From contig QIIF01000038.1 in NCBI GenBank assembly GCA_003231075.1, forward strand, positions 1-7,563: a stretch of DNA of 7,563 nucleotides. The letters are read 5' to 3'. The notes beneath the pieces were generated by a model. The model saw only the letters and a list, made by a program, of their open reading frames with translations. It was not told the DNA's origin and made no database searches. The position numbers were made by a program, and so were the translations under genes. Shown here in pieces: positions 1 through 5,974 of the stretch (positions are counted from its first letter, which is position 1; each line of letters opens with the position of its first letter). Source of the DNA: Candidatus Falkowiibacteriota bacterium (lineage in GTDB: Bacteria; Patescibacteriota; Patescibacteriia; Patescibacteriales; SZUA-104).

Positions 1-105
1 TAAAAGAAAATAAATACTAAACTAGAAGTTAGAATAAAATATAAAAATTTTGCATTTTAAACTGTCATTTTAATTTTTGATTTTTAATCTTTAATTTTTT
101 TATGT

Positions 106-411
106 ATGCGGTTATCGCGTTTGCAAAAATATATTCTTACCAAGTGCTTTTACGACAAAAAAGGCATTGTCGGCAGGCGTGAATTTTACGATTTTTATTC
201 CAGGGAAGAGTTGAACAGCCGCGGGAAGAGCGTGCGGATAGCGGTCCATAACAGCATAGAAAGATTGGTGGAAAAAGATTTATTAACGGCTTACGGCCAT
301 AAAACCGCCAAGAGATGGTTTATCCACAAAGCAAAAATTACCGATAGGGGCAAAAAAATAATCAGAGAATTAATTAAAAAAACGCAAGGCAAGCTGCCTA
401 TAAAACAGTAA
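106..411 (+). CDS. Small winged-helix-like DNA-binding protein, hypothetical
   Basis: A 101-residue basic protein with no relative I can name. The pattern is of a winged helix: an N-terminal helix (about residues 4-17), a second helical stretch (24-36), a likely recognition helix at about 41-58 (SVRIAVHNSIERLVEKDLL), a short wing with basic and aromatic residues (about 62-78, ending KITDRG) and a C-terminal helix (80-93). The order helix, 'LVEKDLL', wing, 'ITDRGKKII' resembles MarR/PadR-type regulators, where this pattern is common. It is inferred to be a cytoplasmic DNA-binding protein; ligand and target are unknown. The ATG at 106 is used because the ATG at 102 lies in another frame that stops soon. 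There is no SD upstream. The TAA stop lies in the terminal inverted repeat of the fold-back element that follows. The gene is not obviously co-transcribed with the DUF5671-like gene. Confidence 0.75.
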   Translation: MRLSRLQKYILTKCFYDKKGIVGRREFYDFYSREELNSRGKSVRIAVHNSIERLVEKDLLTAYGHKTAKRWFIHKAKITDRGKKIIRELIKKTQGKLPIKQ

Positions 412-609
412 TTACAAATTCACAAATCAAAACACAAATACACAAATATTTCTTGTGATTTCAACGACCGAAAGGGAGGAGAAATCCCTTATCCGTGAAA
501 ATCGCAATGGCTTTGCCATACGCAATCTTGAAGGGGTTCCTCCTCGCGCGGCTCGTTCGGAATGACAAAGGATTTGTGAATTTGCAGTCAATTTGTAGAT
601 TTGTAATTA
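409..609. repeat. Fold-back (MITE-like) inverted-repeat element
   Basis: The 11 bases at 409-419 (taattacaaat) are the exact reverse complement of 599-609, and over 19 bases (409-427 against 591-609) the match is 17/19. Further in, 454-490 pairs imperfectly with 531-567, the arms carrying gggaggagaaatccctt and aaggggttcctcctcgc. At the centre is a short palindrome, atggc-ttt-gccat (506-518). No ORF is present, so this is a non-autonomous palindromic element or a large terminator-like fold-back. A 5-bp direct repeat, agtaa, at 407-411 and 610-614 could be a target duplication, but it overlaps the repeat end and is ambiguous. The GC-rich arm ending ctcgttcggaatgac resembles dispersed intergenic repeats in many bacterial genomes (my recollection, not a search). 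Confidence 0.7.
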
Positions 610-619
610 AGTAAAGTAT

Positions 620-1567
620 ATGCATCAAGAACAAACAAACAACTCTGCCAAATTCGCGTTTTTTTATATGCTTTCTTTGGCGGCGCTTATATTTATGTCG
701 CTGTCAACCGGCATTATTATTTTTCAAATTATCAATAAAAATATTATTGACGCGCTCCGAACTTTCCGCGGAGATTATTCTTCCGAAGCAATGAAATTCG
801 CTATTTCCGCTTTAATTATTTCCGCGCCGATTTATTATTTAACAGTGGCTCAAATCAATAAGAATTTGTTTAAAGGTTTATTGGACAAAGACTCCGGAGT
901 CAGAAAATGGCTTACTTATTTTATTTTGTTTGTTTCTTCGGTGGTAATGCTCGGCTGGTTGGTTTCCGTGATTTACAGTTTTTTGGACGGCGAATTGACT
1001 GTTAAGTTTATCTTAAAGGCGGCAACCGCGCTTATTATAGCCGCCGTTGTTTTTACTTATTATTTATACGATATAAAGAGGGGGAATGCCGCCGGCGTTA
1101 AAGATAAAATAATCAAAATTTATTTTTACGGCTCTTTGATTATTGTTATCGCCGCTTTGGTTTCCGCGTTCGTGTTTATTGAATCGCCTAGAGAGACGAG
1201 AAATATTAAGCATGATGATAATATTTTAAGCCAGTTTGATAGAATTGACGGCGCTATTAATGATTATTACAGAACAAATAAAAAATTGCCGGACAGTTTG
1301 GATATTTTATTGGGAGGAAGGTTTTATTTAAGCGAAGATATTTTAAAAGACAGGACGGAAAAAAAGAAATTTGATTATAAAATAACCGGCGAAAAGACTT
1401 ATGAGCTGTGCGCAGATTTTCGGACATCAAACAAAGGCAAAGAATATAATTATCGCTATGGGTATTACAATAAACGCTGGCAGCACGATGCCGGCTATCA
1501 ATGTTTGAGCCAAAAAGTAAAGGCGGGCGTTATTATTGATACGGTTGAACCGCGTCCAATCCCTTAG
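620..1567 (+). CDS. DUF5671-like five-TM membrane protein with soluble C-terminal domain
   Basis: A 315-residue integral membrane protein. Five hydrophobic segments are seen at about 12-37, 60-79, 98-121, 130-150 and 167-187. The layout, with a first TM pair, a short loop ending GLLDKDSGVRKWLTY, then three more TMs, matches the DUF5671 family as I know it from Parcubacteria-type genomes; that family has no assigned function. After the last TM, residues about 200-300 form a soluble domain: 'ILSQFDRIDGAINDYYRTNKKLPDSLDIL' resembles the helix of type II secretion/pilin-like domains, followed by beta-rich sequence. Two cysteines (C264, C295) could form a disulfide, consistent with the domain lying outside the membrane, though topology is not proven. 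The tail ends in a proline-rich PRPIP. The ATG at 620 has no SD. It sits just after the fold-back element, so its promoter may lie inside the repeat. Confidence 0.8.
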   Translation: MHQEQTNNSAKFAFFYMLSLAALIFMSLSTGIIIFQIINKNIIDALRTFRGDYSSEAMKFAISALIISAPIYYLTVAQINKNLFKGLLDKDSGVRKWLTYFILFVSSVVMLGWLVSVIYSFLDGELTVKFILKAATALIIAAVVFTYYLYDIKRGNAAGVKDKIIKIYFYGSLIIVIAALVSAFVFIESPRETRNIKHDDNILSQFDRIDGAINDYYRTNKKLPDSLDILLGGRFYLSEDILKDRTEKKKFDYKITGEKTYELCADFRTSNKGKEYNYRYGYYNKRWQHDAGYQCLSQKVKAGVIIDTVEPRPIP

Positions 1568-1613
1568 CATATTTTTTTTGGGATTAATTTTACCGAGTTT
1601 AGCTTACTTACGG

Positions 1614-1648
1614 GCGGCTAAAGCCGCGAAACCCGACTTAAAAGTCGG
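1614..1648. repeat. REP-like double hairpin
   Basis: Two back-to-back palindromes: gcggct-aa-agccgc (1614-1627) and ccgactt-aa-aagtcgg (1633-1648). An outer pair, taccga (1591-1596) and tcggta (1645-1650), could compete with the second stem. Both hairpins share a central TAAA/TTAAAA turn, which gives the look of a dispersed REP-type repeat. It lies downstream of the DUF5671-like gene and could also protect the 3' end of that mRNA. There is no T-run, so it is not a canonical intrinsic terminator. Confidence 0.6.
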
Positions 1649-1678
1649 TAGAAAATGACGGCGAAAATTTTGAGAGAT

Positions 1679-1710
1679 TTGACCTGATCACAATTATTTT
1701 ATAATATAAT
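1679..1710 (+). promoter_or_regulatory. Predicted sigma70-type promoter for the miniprotein-pyrEF unit
   Basis: A -35-like TTGACC lies at 1679-1684, and two overlapping consensus TATAAT boxes lie at 1700-1705 and 1705-1710. The spacing is 15 or 20 bases, neither being the ideal 17, so the exact -10 is uncertain. It is the best promoter between the DUF5671-like gene and the miniprotein. The matching terminator lies at 3453-3480 and would close a transcript of about 1.76 kb. Confidence 0.5.
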
Positions 1711-1711
1711 T

Positions 1712-1747
1712 AAAAGCCCAAAAGGAGGAAAAGCGCTTTGGGTTTTT
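1712..1747 (+). promoter_or_regulatory. 5'-leader hairpin with AGGAGG in its loop
   Basis: Bases 1712-1722 (aaaagcccaaa) pair with 1737-1747 (tttgggttttt), one G-U pair included, giving an 11-bp stem that starts almost at the predicted transcription start. The 14-base loop exposes aggagg (1723-1728), a perfect anti-16S SD core. The run of T in and after the 3' arm also makes it terminator-like, so it could act as an early attenuator, an mRNA 5' stabiliser or a ribosome standby site. Only the structure is seen; the role is inferred. Confidence 0.4.
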
Positions 1748-1848
1748 ATATTTGTTCTTTTAAAATTAAAATTATTTTTGTCATTGCAGGATAAATTCGC
1801 GCAAATGCTTAAACAATTAAATTCTTTTAAGAAAAGGAGGTGAGTGAT

Positions 1849-1977
1849 TTGGCTAAAAAGAAAAAACGCAATGGGCGTCCAAGATGGTGCGATAATGTTC
1901 CCGGCGGCAGAGCCTGTAAAAAACTTAAAAAGAAAAAAAGAGAATGTTATGTTGAGTGTAAGTCTCCGGATAAATAA
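1849..1977 (+). CDS. 42-residue basic four-cysteine miniprotein (TTG start)
   Basis: A short ORF with a textbook SD, AAGGAGG at 1834-1840, eight bases before a TTG start; an in-frame GTG at 1840 overlaps the SD and cannot be the start. The product opens MAKKKKRNGRPRWCD and ends KSPDK with a TAA stop. It has two lysine/arginine clusters (residues 3-7 and 24-31) and four cysteines, C14, C23, C33 and C37, in a C-x8-C-x9-C-x3-C pattern that could bind zinc or form disulfides. No signal peptide is visible, so it is probably cytoplasmic; with so many basic residues a nucleic-acid-binding role is possible. I do not recognise the family. It lies between a promoter and pyrEF on the same strand. The strong SD and plausible composition argue for a real gene, but its small size and TTG start leave doubt. 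Confidence 0.6.
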   Translation: MAKKKKRNGRPRWCDNVPGGRACKKLKKKKRECYVECKSPDK

Positions 1978-1992
1978 GTAAAATTTAACTCT

Positions 1993-2100
1993 GCAGAAGT
2001 GTGGGAAATTAATTGGAGGCGATGAAACAGATTAAAGTTGAATATTGTAAGATTTTAAGAAATAAGCCCCGCAGAAGCAGGAGGGGAAATTTATTGGAGG
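1993..2100 (+). repeat. Imperfect duplicated leader segment before pyrEF
   Basis: Bases 1993-2019 and 2071-2100 are two diverged copies about 80 bases apart. Both begin gcagaag, then have a variable stretch (4 against 7 bases), then ggaaatt-a/t-attggagg (15 of 16 identical). The second copy supplies the SD (GGAGG, 2096-2100) placed six bases before the pyrEF ATG. In the first copy the same GGAGG lies only two bases before an ATG at 2022, too close for good initiation. This suggests a tandem duplication of a ribosome-loading region, with the upstream copy decayed or used as a regulatory or standby site. Confidence 0.55.
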
Positions 2101-2106
2101 TGAAAG

Positions 2107-3417
2107 ATGGAATATCCATTTAGCAGTATGCCATGGTTAACTCAATGGGAGAGAGAAGAAGTAATTTTCAATTTACTTCGTTTTTCACTGATTAAGTTCA
2201 GCAATAACAGGGATTTACCTCTTAAAAATGGAGGAAAAACGGATATTTACATTAACTTGCGTGATGCGCGTAATTATCCTGAAGCTATTAAATACTTTTC
2301 GGAAGTGTTTGCAAATCCATTAAGGCGGCTTAAGCCCGATAGATTTTTTGAGGTTCCTGATGCAGTAAGCTGTTTTGCCGGTCCCATATCAATACAAACA
2401 GGCATCCCCATGGTAACGGCAAGGAGGGAAGCAAAATCTGGCAGGGTAGCTAAAGCAAAAGTAATTGGAAATCCTAATTTTGGCGAAAAAGTATGCATTT
2501 TTGACGATGTAATAACGAATGGGGCATCTAAGCTCTTGCCATATCATGAGTGCGTATCTATGGGTCTTAAGTTATTACCTCTTATTGTTCTGGTTGATCG
2601 TCAACAGGGGTGGCAACGAGATTTCCGAGATTTAAACATTAACATGGATTTATGGCCCGGGATGACCCTGCACGACATTCGTAAATATCTTATTGATAAC
2701 GGTGTCATGGAGAGATGTGACAAAGAGTTGGAAGAGAAAAATCCTCTTATAGTCGCGCTCGACGGTAAAAGCTGGGAGGAAGTACTGCCCGTTATTGATC
2801 AGCTTAGAACAACCGGGTGTATTTTAAAAGTTAACGATCTTTTGTTTAATAAAGGGATAGAGAATCTCATTCCCAATTTGCATGTATATGGAAGAGTGAT
2901 GGCCGACCTAAAGAGTCATGATATACCCAGTACGGTTGAAAATATCACAAAGCATCTTCTCCCGAATCCGCCATGGGGGGTAACTATCCATGGCTCCGGT
3001 GGTGAAGAGATGATAAGAGCTGCTGTTGACACGCTAAAAGGAACCGAAACGAAAGTACTGGCAGTAACAGTGCTAACTTCTATTAATCAGGAGACAGGCG
3101 AAGAAATATATAGAAGAATTCCAATAAGCCAGGTTAAAGTACTTGCTGAAATCGCCATGCGCGCGGGAGCTCACGGATTCGTTTGCTCTCCGGAAGAAGT
3201 CCCCATGCTAAGAAAAAAATACCCAAGAAAGCTTATAGTTACGCCAGGTATATGTTCTTCAGAAGTAGGCGCTAATGATCAAAAAAGAATAGGAACCCCC
3301 GCGGACACCCTTAGAAAAGGCAGTAATTATTTAGTTATGGGTAGACAGATTTTTGGTGCGGCCGATCCGGTTCAGGAGGTAATAAGATTGTTTAAAGAAG
3401 AAATAAAAGTAACATAA
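2107..3417 (+). CDS. pyrEF: Bifunctional orotate phosphoribosyltransferase / OMP decarboxylase (UMP synthase)
   Basis: A 436-residue PyrE-PyrF fusion that makes UMP from orotate and PRPP via OMP, the last two steps of de novo pyrimidine synthesis, in the cytoplasm. Residues about 15-200 are the phosphoribosyltransferase: 'LKNGGKTDIYINLR' (39-52), the flexible-loop region 'RREAKSGR' (106-113) and the PRPP-binding motif FDDVITNGAS (132-141). Residues about 213-433 are the decarboxylase: 'LIVALD' (D219), K241, the catalytic DLKSHD (D267, K269, D272), the phosphate-gripping TPGI (379-382) and GRQI (412-415). The order PyrE then PyrF is that of the eukaryotic UMP synthase. All main catalytic residues are present, so activity is likely. 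The start is fixed by GGAGG at 2096-2100, six bases upstream of the ATG. Frequent GTA, ATA and AGG codons and the strong SD set it apart from neighbouring genes and hint at a separate origin. Confidence 0.93.
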   Translation: MEYPFSSMPWLTQWEREEVIFNLLRFSLIKFSNNRDLPLKNGGKTDIYINLRDARNYPEAIKYFSEVFANPLRRLKPDRFFEVPDAVSCFAGPISIQTGIPMVTARREAKSGRVAKAKVIGNPNFGEKVCIFDDVITNGASKLLPYHECVSMGLKLLPLIVLVDRQQGWQRDFRDLNINMDLWPGMTLHDIRKYLIDNGVMERCDKELEEKNPLIVALDGKSWEEVLPVIDQLRTTGCILKVNDLLFNKGIENLIPNLHVYGRVMADLKSHDIPSTVENITKHLLPNPPWGVTIHGSGGEEMIRAAVDTLKGTETKVLAVTVLTSINQETGEEIYRRIPISQVKVLAEIAMRAGAHGFVCSPEEVPMLRKKYPRKLIVTPGICSSEVGANDQKRIGTPADTLRKGSNYLVMGRQIFGAADPVQEVIRLFKEEIKVT

Positions 3418-3452
3418 GAACAATAAAAAAAGGGGGGTAGATTAATATAACG

Positions 3453-3480
3453 CGGTTTCACGTTAAGTGGAGCCGTTTTT
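3453..3480 (+). terminator. Rho-independent terminator after pyrEF
   Basis: A 9-bp stem, cggtttcac (3453-3461) with gtggagccg (3467-3475), including two G-U pairs, closes a five-base loop (gttaa). It is followed at once by TTTTT and then CTTT. It lies 36 bases after the pyrEF stop and is the clearest intrinsic terminator in the window. Confidence 0.8.
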
Positions 3481-3531
3481 CTTTACCCACAAGTCCTGAG
3501 TACCGTTTCGCCACACTAGCAATAATGATTT

Positions 3532-3560
3532 TTGTTTATAAGTAGCATATATGTTATAAT
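3532..3560 (+). promoter_or_regulatory. Predicted extended -10 promoter for the YbaK-flavodoxin-GT4 run
   Basis: A perfect TATAAT at 3555-3560 is preceded by TG at 3552-3553, giving an extended -10 (TGTTATAAT). A weak -35, TTGTTT, sits at 3532-3537 with a 17-base spacer. Transcription would start near 3567, giving a 5' UTR of about 74 bases before the ATG at 3641. Confidence 0.6.
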
Positions 3561-3570
3561 ATGCATAGAG

Positions 3571-3635
3571 TTAATAAATAAATAGCTATAAATAATTCGT
3601 CACTGTTAATCCTGTTGCAGTGGGGTATTTATTAA
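3571..3635 (+). promoter_or_regulatory. Structured 5' UTR of the YbaK-type gene
   Basis: Bases 3571-3580 (ttaataaata) are exactly complementary to 3626-3635 (tatttattaa), a 10-bp all-A/U stem. Inside it, cactg (3601-3605) pairs with cagtg (3618-3622), extended to seven pairs by G-U. The outer stem ends five bases before the ATG at 3641. No known riboswitch class is recognised; it may tune translation of an mRNA that has no SD. Confidence 0.4.
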
Positions 3636-3640
3636 ATAAT

Positions 3641-4243
3641 ATGCCTAAGAAAAAAAGTTTATCTAAAAAAACCAGATTACCCGCGAAATTGGTTAAATAT
3701 TTGGAAAAATCTGGGGTAAAGCACGAGATTTTGGAGCATAGGACCGTTTATACCGCTTATGACGCGGCGGCCACTATGCGCAAAAAGTTGAATGAAATCG
3801 CAAAGTCGCTTTTTATTAAGGCGGACAAAGATTATTATTTGGCGATATTGCCGGCGGATTATAATTTGGATTTTAAAAAATTGGGAAAATGTATCGGAAC
3901 GCAGACAAAAAAGCCGATTAAGGCGGTAAAGATTCCGGGTGAGAAAGTAATGGAAAATCTATTAAAAGTGAAAGCGGGCGCGATGAGCGCTTTTGGCGGT
4001 TTGCATAAATTGCCGGTGGTTGTTGACAAAGGGCTGGTCAAAGCGAAAAAAGCAATATTTTCTTCAGGCAGCTTTAACCATTCGGTTGAAATGGCGGTTC
4101 GCGATTTTGTAAAAATAGAAAACGCGGTCTTGGGAAATTTTGGAGTTAAGAAAAAAATTAAAAAACAAAAAATTTCTAAACCCAAAAAGAAAATTAAAAC
4201 TAAAAAAGCCGTTAAAATTAAAAAGAAAATTAAAAATAAATAA
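3641..4243 (+). CDS. YbaK/ProX-type aminoacyl-tRNA deacylase with lysine-rich tail
   Basis: A 200-residue protein. Residues about 14-166 form a YbaK/prolyl-tRNA-editing fold: 'LEKSGVKHEILEHRTVYTA' (21-39), the conserved lysine in IAKSLFIK (K55), 'YYLAILPADYNLDFKKL' (65-81), the glycine-rich 'GAMSAFGGLHKLPVVVDKGL' (113-132) and 'FSSGSFNHSVEM' (140-151). Family members clear mischarged aminoacyl-tRNAs in trans; the exact substrate cannot be told. Residues 170-200 are a low-complexity tail in which 19 of 31 residues are lysine, probably an RNA or tRNA-binding extension. I chose the ATG at 3641 (MPKKKSL) over an in-frame GTG at 3620, because the GTG is buried in the 5' UTR hairpin; neither has an SD. 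It is the first gene of a same-strand run, ending 5 bases before the flavodoxin gene. Confidence 0.85.
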   Translation: MPKKKSLSKKTRLPAKLVKYLEKSGVKHEILEHRTVYTAYDAAATMRKKLNEIAKSLFIKADKDYYLAILPADYNLDFKKLGKCIGTQTKKPIKAVKIPGEKVMENLLKVKAGAMSAFGGLHKLPVVVDKGLVKAKKAIFSSGSFNHSVEMAVRDFVKIENAVLGNFGVKKKIKKQKISKPKKKIKTKKAVKIKKKIKNK

Positions 4244-4248
4244 ACCTT

Positions 4249-4725
4249 ATGCCCCCTGATATTTTACATAGAAATAAAACATTAATTATATATATGTCCA
4301 TACATCACGGCAACACTGAAAAAATCGCGAAAAAAATAGCGGAAGTTTTAGGAGCGGATTTAAAAAAACCGGAGGAGGTGAGTGCGGACGATTTAAACGA
4401 GTATGATTTAATCGGATTCGGTTCGGGCGCTTATTTCCATAAGCCGCATATTGCTATTGCCGTTTTTTTAGATAAATTACCGGATATGCGCGGCAAGAAA
4501 GCTTTTTTATTTATGACATACGGAATATTTATTTTTTCCGGTTATCAAGCATTTAAGAAAGAGGTCAAAGCAAAAGGATTTGATTTAGCCGGTGAGTACT
4601 ATTGCCGCGGATTTGATACTTGGGGTCCGTTTAAGTTTATCGGTGGAATAGCCAGAGGCAGGCCGAATGAGAAAGACTTGGAAAAAGCCGCGCGATTCGC
4701 CTTAAATTTAAAACAATTAAGCTAA
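4249..4725 (+). CDS. Flavodoxin-like FMN protein
   Basis: A 158-residue protein with a flavodoxin fold from end to end. The first strand 'TLIIYMS' (11-17) leads into the FMN-phosphate loop S-I-H-H-G-N-T (17-23) and helix 'EKIAKKIAEVL' (24-34). 'YDLIGFGSGAYFHKPH' (52-67) supplies the second FMN-contacting loop, and 'KKAFLFMTYG' (83-92) the third. The closing 'GRPNEKDLEKAARFA' is typical of small flavodoxin-family proteins (158 residues is normal size). It probably carries electrons between unknown partners in the cytoplasm. The ATG at 4249 is 5 bases after the YbaK-type stop and has no SD, so it is likely translated from the same mRNA. A downstream ATG at 4294 would cut into the FMN loop and is unlikely. 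Confidence 0.85.
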   Translation: MPPDILHRNKTLIIYMSIHHGNTEKIAKKIAEVLGADLKKPEEVSADDLNEYDLIGFGSGAYFHKPHIAIAVFLDKLPDMRGKKAFLFMTYGIFIFSGYQAFKKEVKAKGFDLAGEYYCRGFDTWGPFKFIGGIARGRPNEKDLEKAARFALNLKQLS

Positions 4726-4753
4726 TTTTAAAGATTAAATTTCGCAAATTTGT

Positions 4754-5974
4754 ATGAAAAAGATACTTATATTTTCTTTGGCTTATTCGCCTTTTATCGG
4801 CGGAGCGGAATTGGCTGTTAAGCAAATTACTGGCAGAATCGGTTCGGATGGCATAAGATTTGATATGATTACTTTGCGGTTTGACAGCGATTTGCCGAAA
4901 TTTGAAAAAATAGGGAATATAAATGTTTATCGCATCGGACTATCCAAGAAACATCCTTCAGCGGAAGACCTCGTTAAATTTCCTATGTATTTTACAAAAG
5001 TATTTTATCCCTTATTCGCTTTTTTTCAAGCGATTAAAATGCATAGGCAAAATAAATATGACGCTTTATGGCCAATAATGTCTTATGCCGGTTTTCCGGC
5101 GCTGTTCTTTAAGCTTTTTTACAAGCGGAACATTCCTTTCATTCTTACTTTGCAAGAAGGGGATTCCATTTCTCATATAACTAAAAGATGGAGAATACGC
5201 GCGGTGTATCCTTTTTTTAAAATGGTGTTTGCGAAGGCGGATTTTGTCCAGGCCATTTCAACTTACCTTGGCGGCTGGGCGCGCGCTATGGGCTTCAAGG
5301 GTCCGCTTGAAATTATTCCGAACGGAGTGGACATAAAGCGTTTCGCGCGGGAATATCCGGAAAAAGAATTAAGCGAGTTGAAAAATAAATTAGGCAAAAA
5401 GGCGGATGATAAATATTTAATCACAACTTCGCGGCTGGTTAAGAAGAATGCCATTAATGATGTGATTAAGTCGCTTAAATACTTGCCGGAAACCGTGAAG
5501 TTTATTGTTTTGGGATCAGGGCCTGATCTGGATATGCTGCAAAAATCGGCAAAAGACGAGAGCGTCGCGGACAGAGTTATATTTTTGGGAATGGTTGAAC
5601 ATCAAGAAATTCCTAAGTATTTGAAAATTTCCGACATATTTGTCCGTCCATCTCTTTCCGAGGGAATGGGAAATTCTTTTATTGAAGCAATGGCGGCCGG
5701 TTTGCCGGTGGTAGCCACGCAAGCAGGGGGAATAGCCGATTTTCTTTTTGACCGCGAGCGGAATCCGGACAAGGATCCGACCGGATGGGCGGTCGGCGCG
5801 CGCGACCCGCGAGGAATCTCCGAGCAAATAAAAAAAATTACGGATAATCCCGAGAAAACGGAAAAAACCGTTGCCAACGCGAAAAAACTCGCTTTTGAAA
5901 AATACGATTGGGATTTAATCGCCAAAGATATGCGGGAAAAAGTTTTCAGTAAAATTTTAACAAAGCAGGCCTAA
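4754..5974 (+). CDS. Glycosyltransferase family 4 (GT-B)
   Basis: A 406-residue GT-B enzyme transferring a sugar from a nucleotide donor to a glycan or lipid acceptor. The N-terminal acceptor domain opens MKKILIFSLAYSPFIGGAE, with the glycine-rich GGAE at 16-19, normal for GT4. The linker 'IIPNGVDIKRF' (187-197) precedes the donor domain: TSRLVKKNA (225-233, R227 and K231 in the usual diphosphate-contacting positions), 'FIVLGSGPDLDML' (250-262) and the EX7E motif with E303 and E311 in SEGMGNSFIEAMAAGLPV. The sequence ends normally at about 400 residues. Donor and acceptor cannot be told; envelope polysaccharide or glycolipid synthesis is likely. The ATG at 4754 is 28 bases after the flavodoxin stop, no SD, so it is probably in the same operon. 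The TAA stop lies in an 8-bp repeat shared with the greA end. Confidence 0.92.
   Translation: MKKILIFSLAYSPFIGGAELAVKQITGRIGSDGIRFDMITLRFDSDLPKFEKIGNINVYRIGLSKKHPSAEDLVKFPMYFTKVFYPLFAFFQAIKMHRQNKYDALWPIMSYAGFPALFFKLFYKRNIPFILTLQEGDSISHITKRWRIRAVYPFFKMVFAKADFVQAISTYLGGWARAMGFKGPLEIIPNGVDIKRFAREYPEKELSELKNKLGKKADDKYLITTSRLVKKNAINDVIKSLKYLPETVKFIVLGSGPDLDMLQKSAKDESVADRVIFLGMVEHQEIPKYLKISDIFVRPSLSEGMGNSFIEAMAAGLPVVATQAGGIADFLFDRERNPDKDPTGWAVGARDPRGISEQIKKITDNPEKTEKTVANAKKLAFEKYDWDLIAKDMREKVFSKILTKQA

Noticed and set aside
1..105. Possible promoter or upstream gene end in the AT-rich left edge
   Set aside because: There are only runs of A/T; no hexamer pair with good spacing and no ORF could be supported.
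1978..2106. PyrR-type attenuator or other known riboswitch before pyrEF
   Set aside because: I could not find the PyrR anti-antiterminator motif or a terminator hairpin in this stretch.
2022..2123. 33-codon ORF before and overlapping the pyrEF start
   Set aside because: GGAGG is only two bases from its ATG, and the sequence looks like part of a duplicated leader; kept only as a finding.
2274..2498. Minus-strand 74-codon ORF inside pyrEF
   Set aside because: It lies wholly opposite the well-supported PyrE domain and has no SD or recognisable motif.
3620..3640. GTG at 3620 as start of the YbaK-type gene
   Set aside because: It sits in a predicted hairpin with no SD, and the ATG at 3641 gives a usual MPKKK start with a full domain.
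3859..4185. Minus-strand 108-codon ORF opposite the YbaK-type gene
   Set aside because: It is an antisense shadow of a lysine-rich gene (AAA/AAG read as TTT/CTT), giving phenylalanine/leucine-rich sequence without a domain.
5516..5925. Two minus-strand ORFs of 103 and 107 codons within the glycosyltransferase gene
   Set aside because: They overlap the conserved donor-domain motifs of GT4 and show no features of their own.
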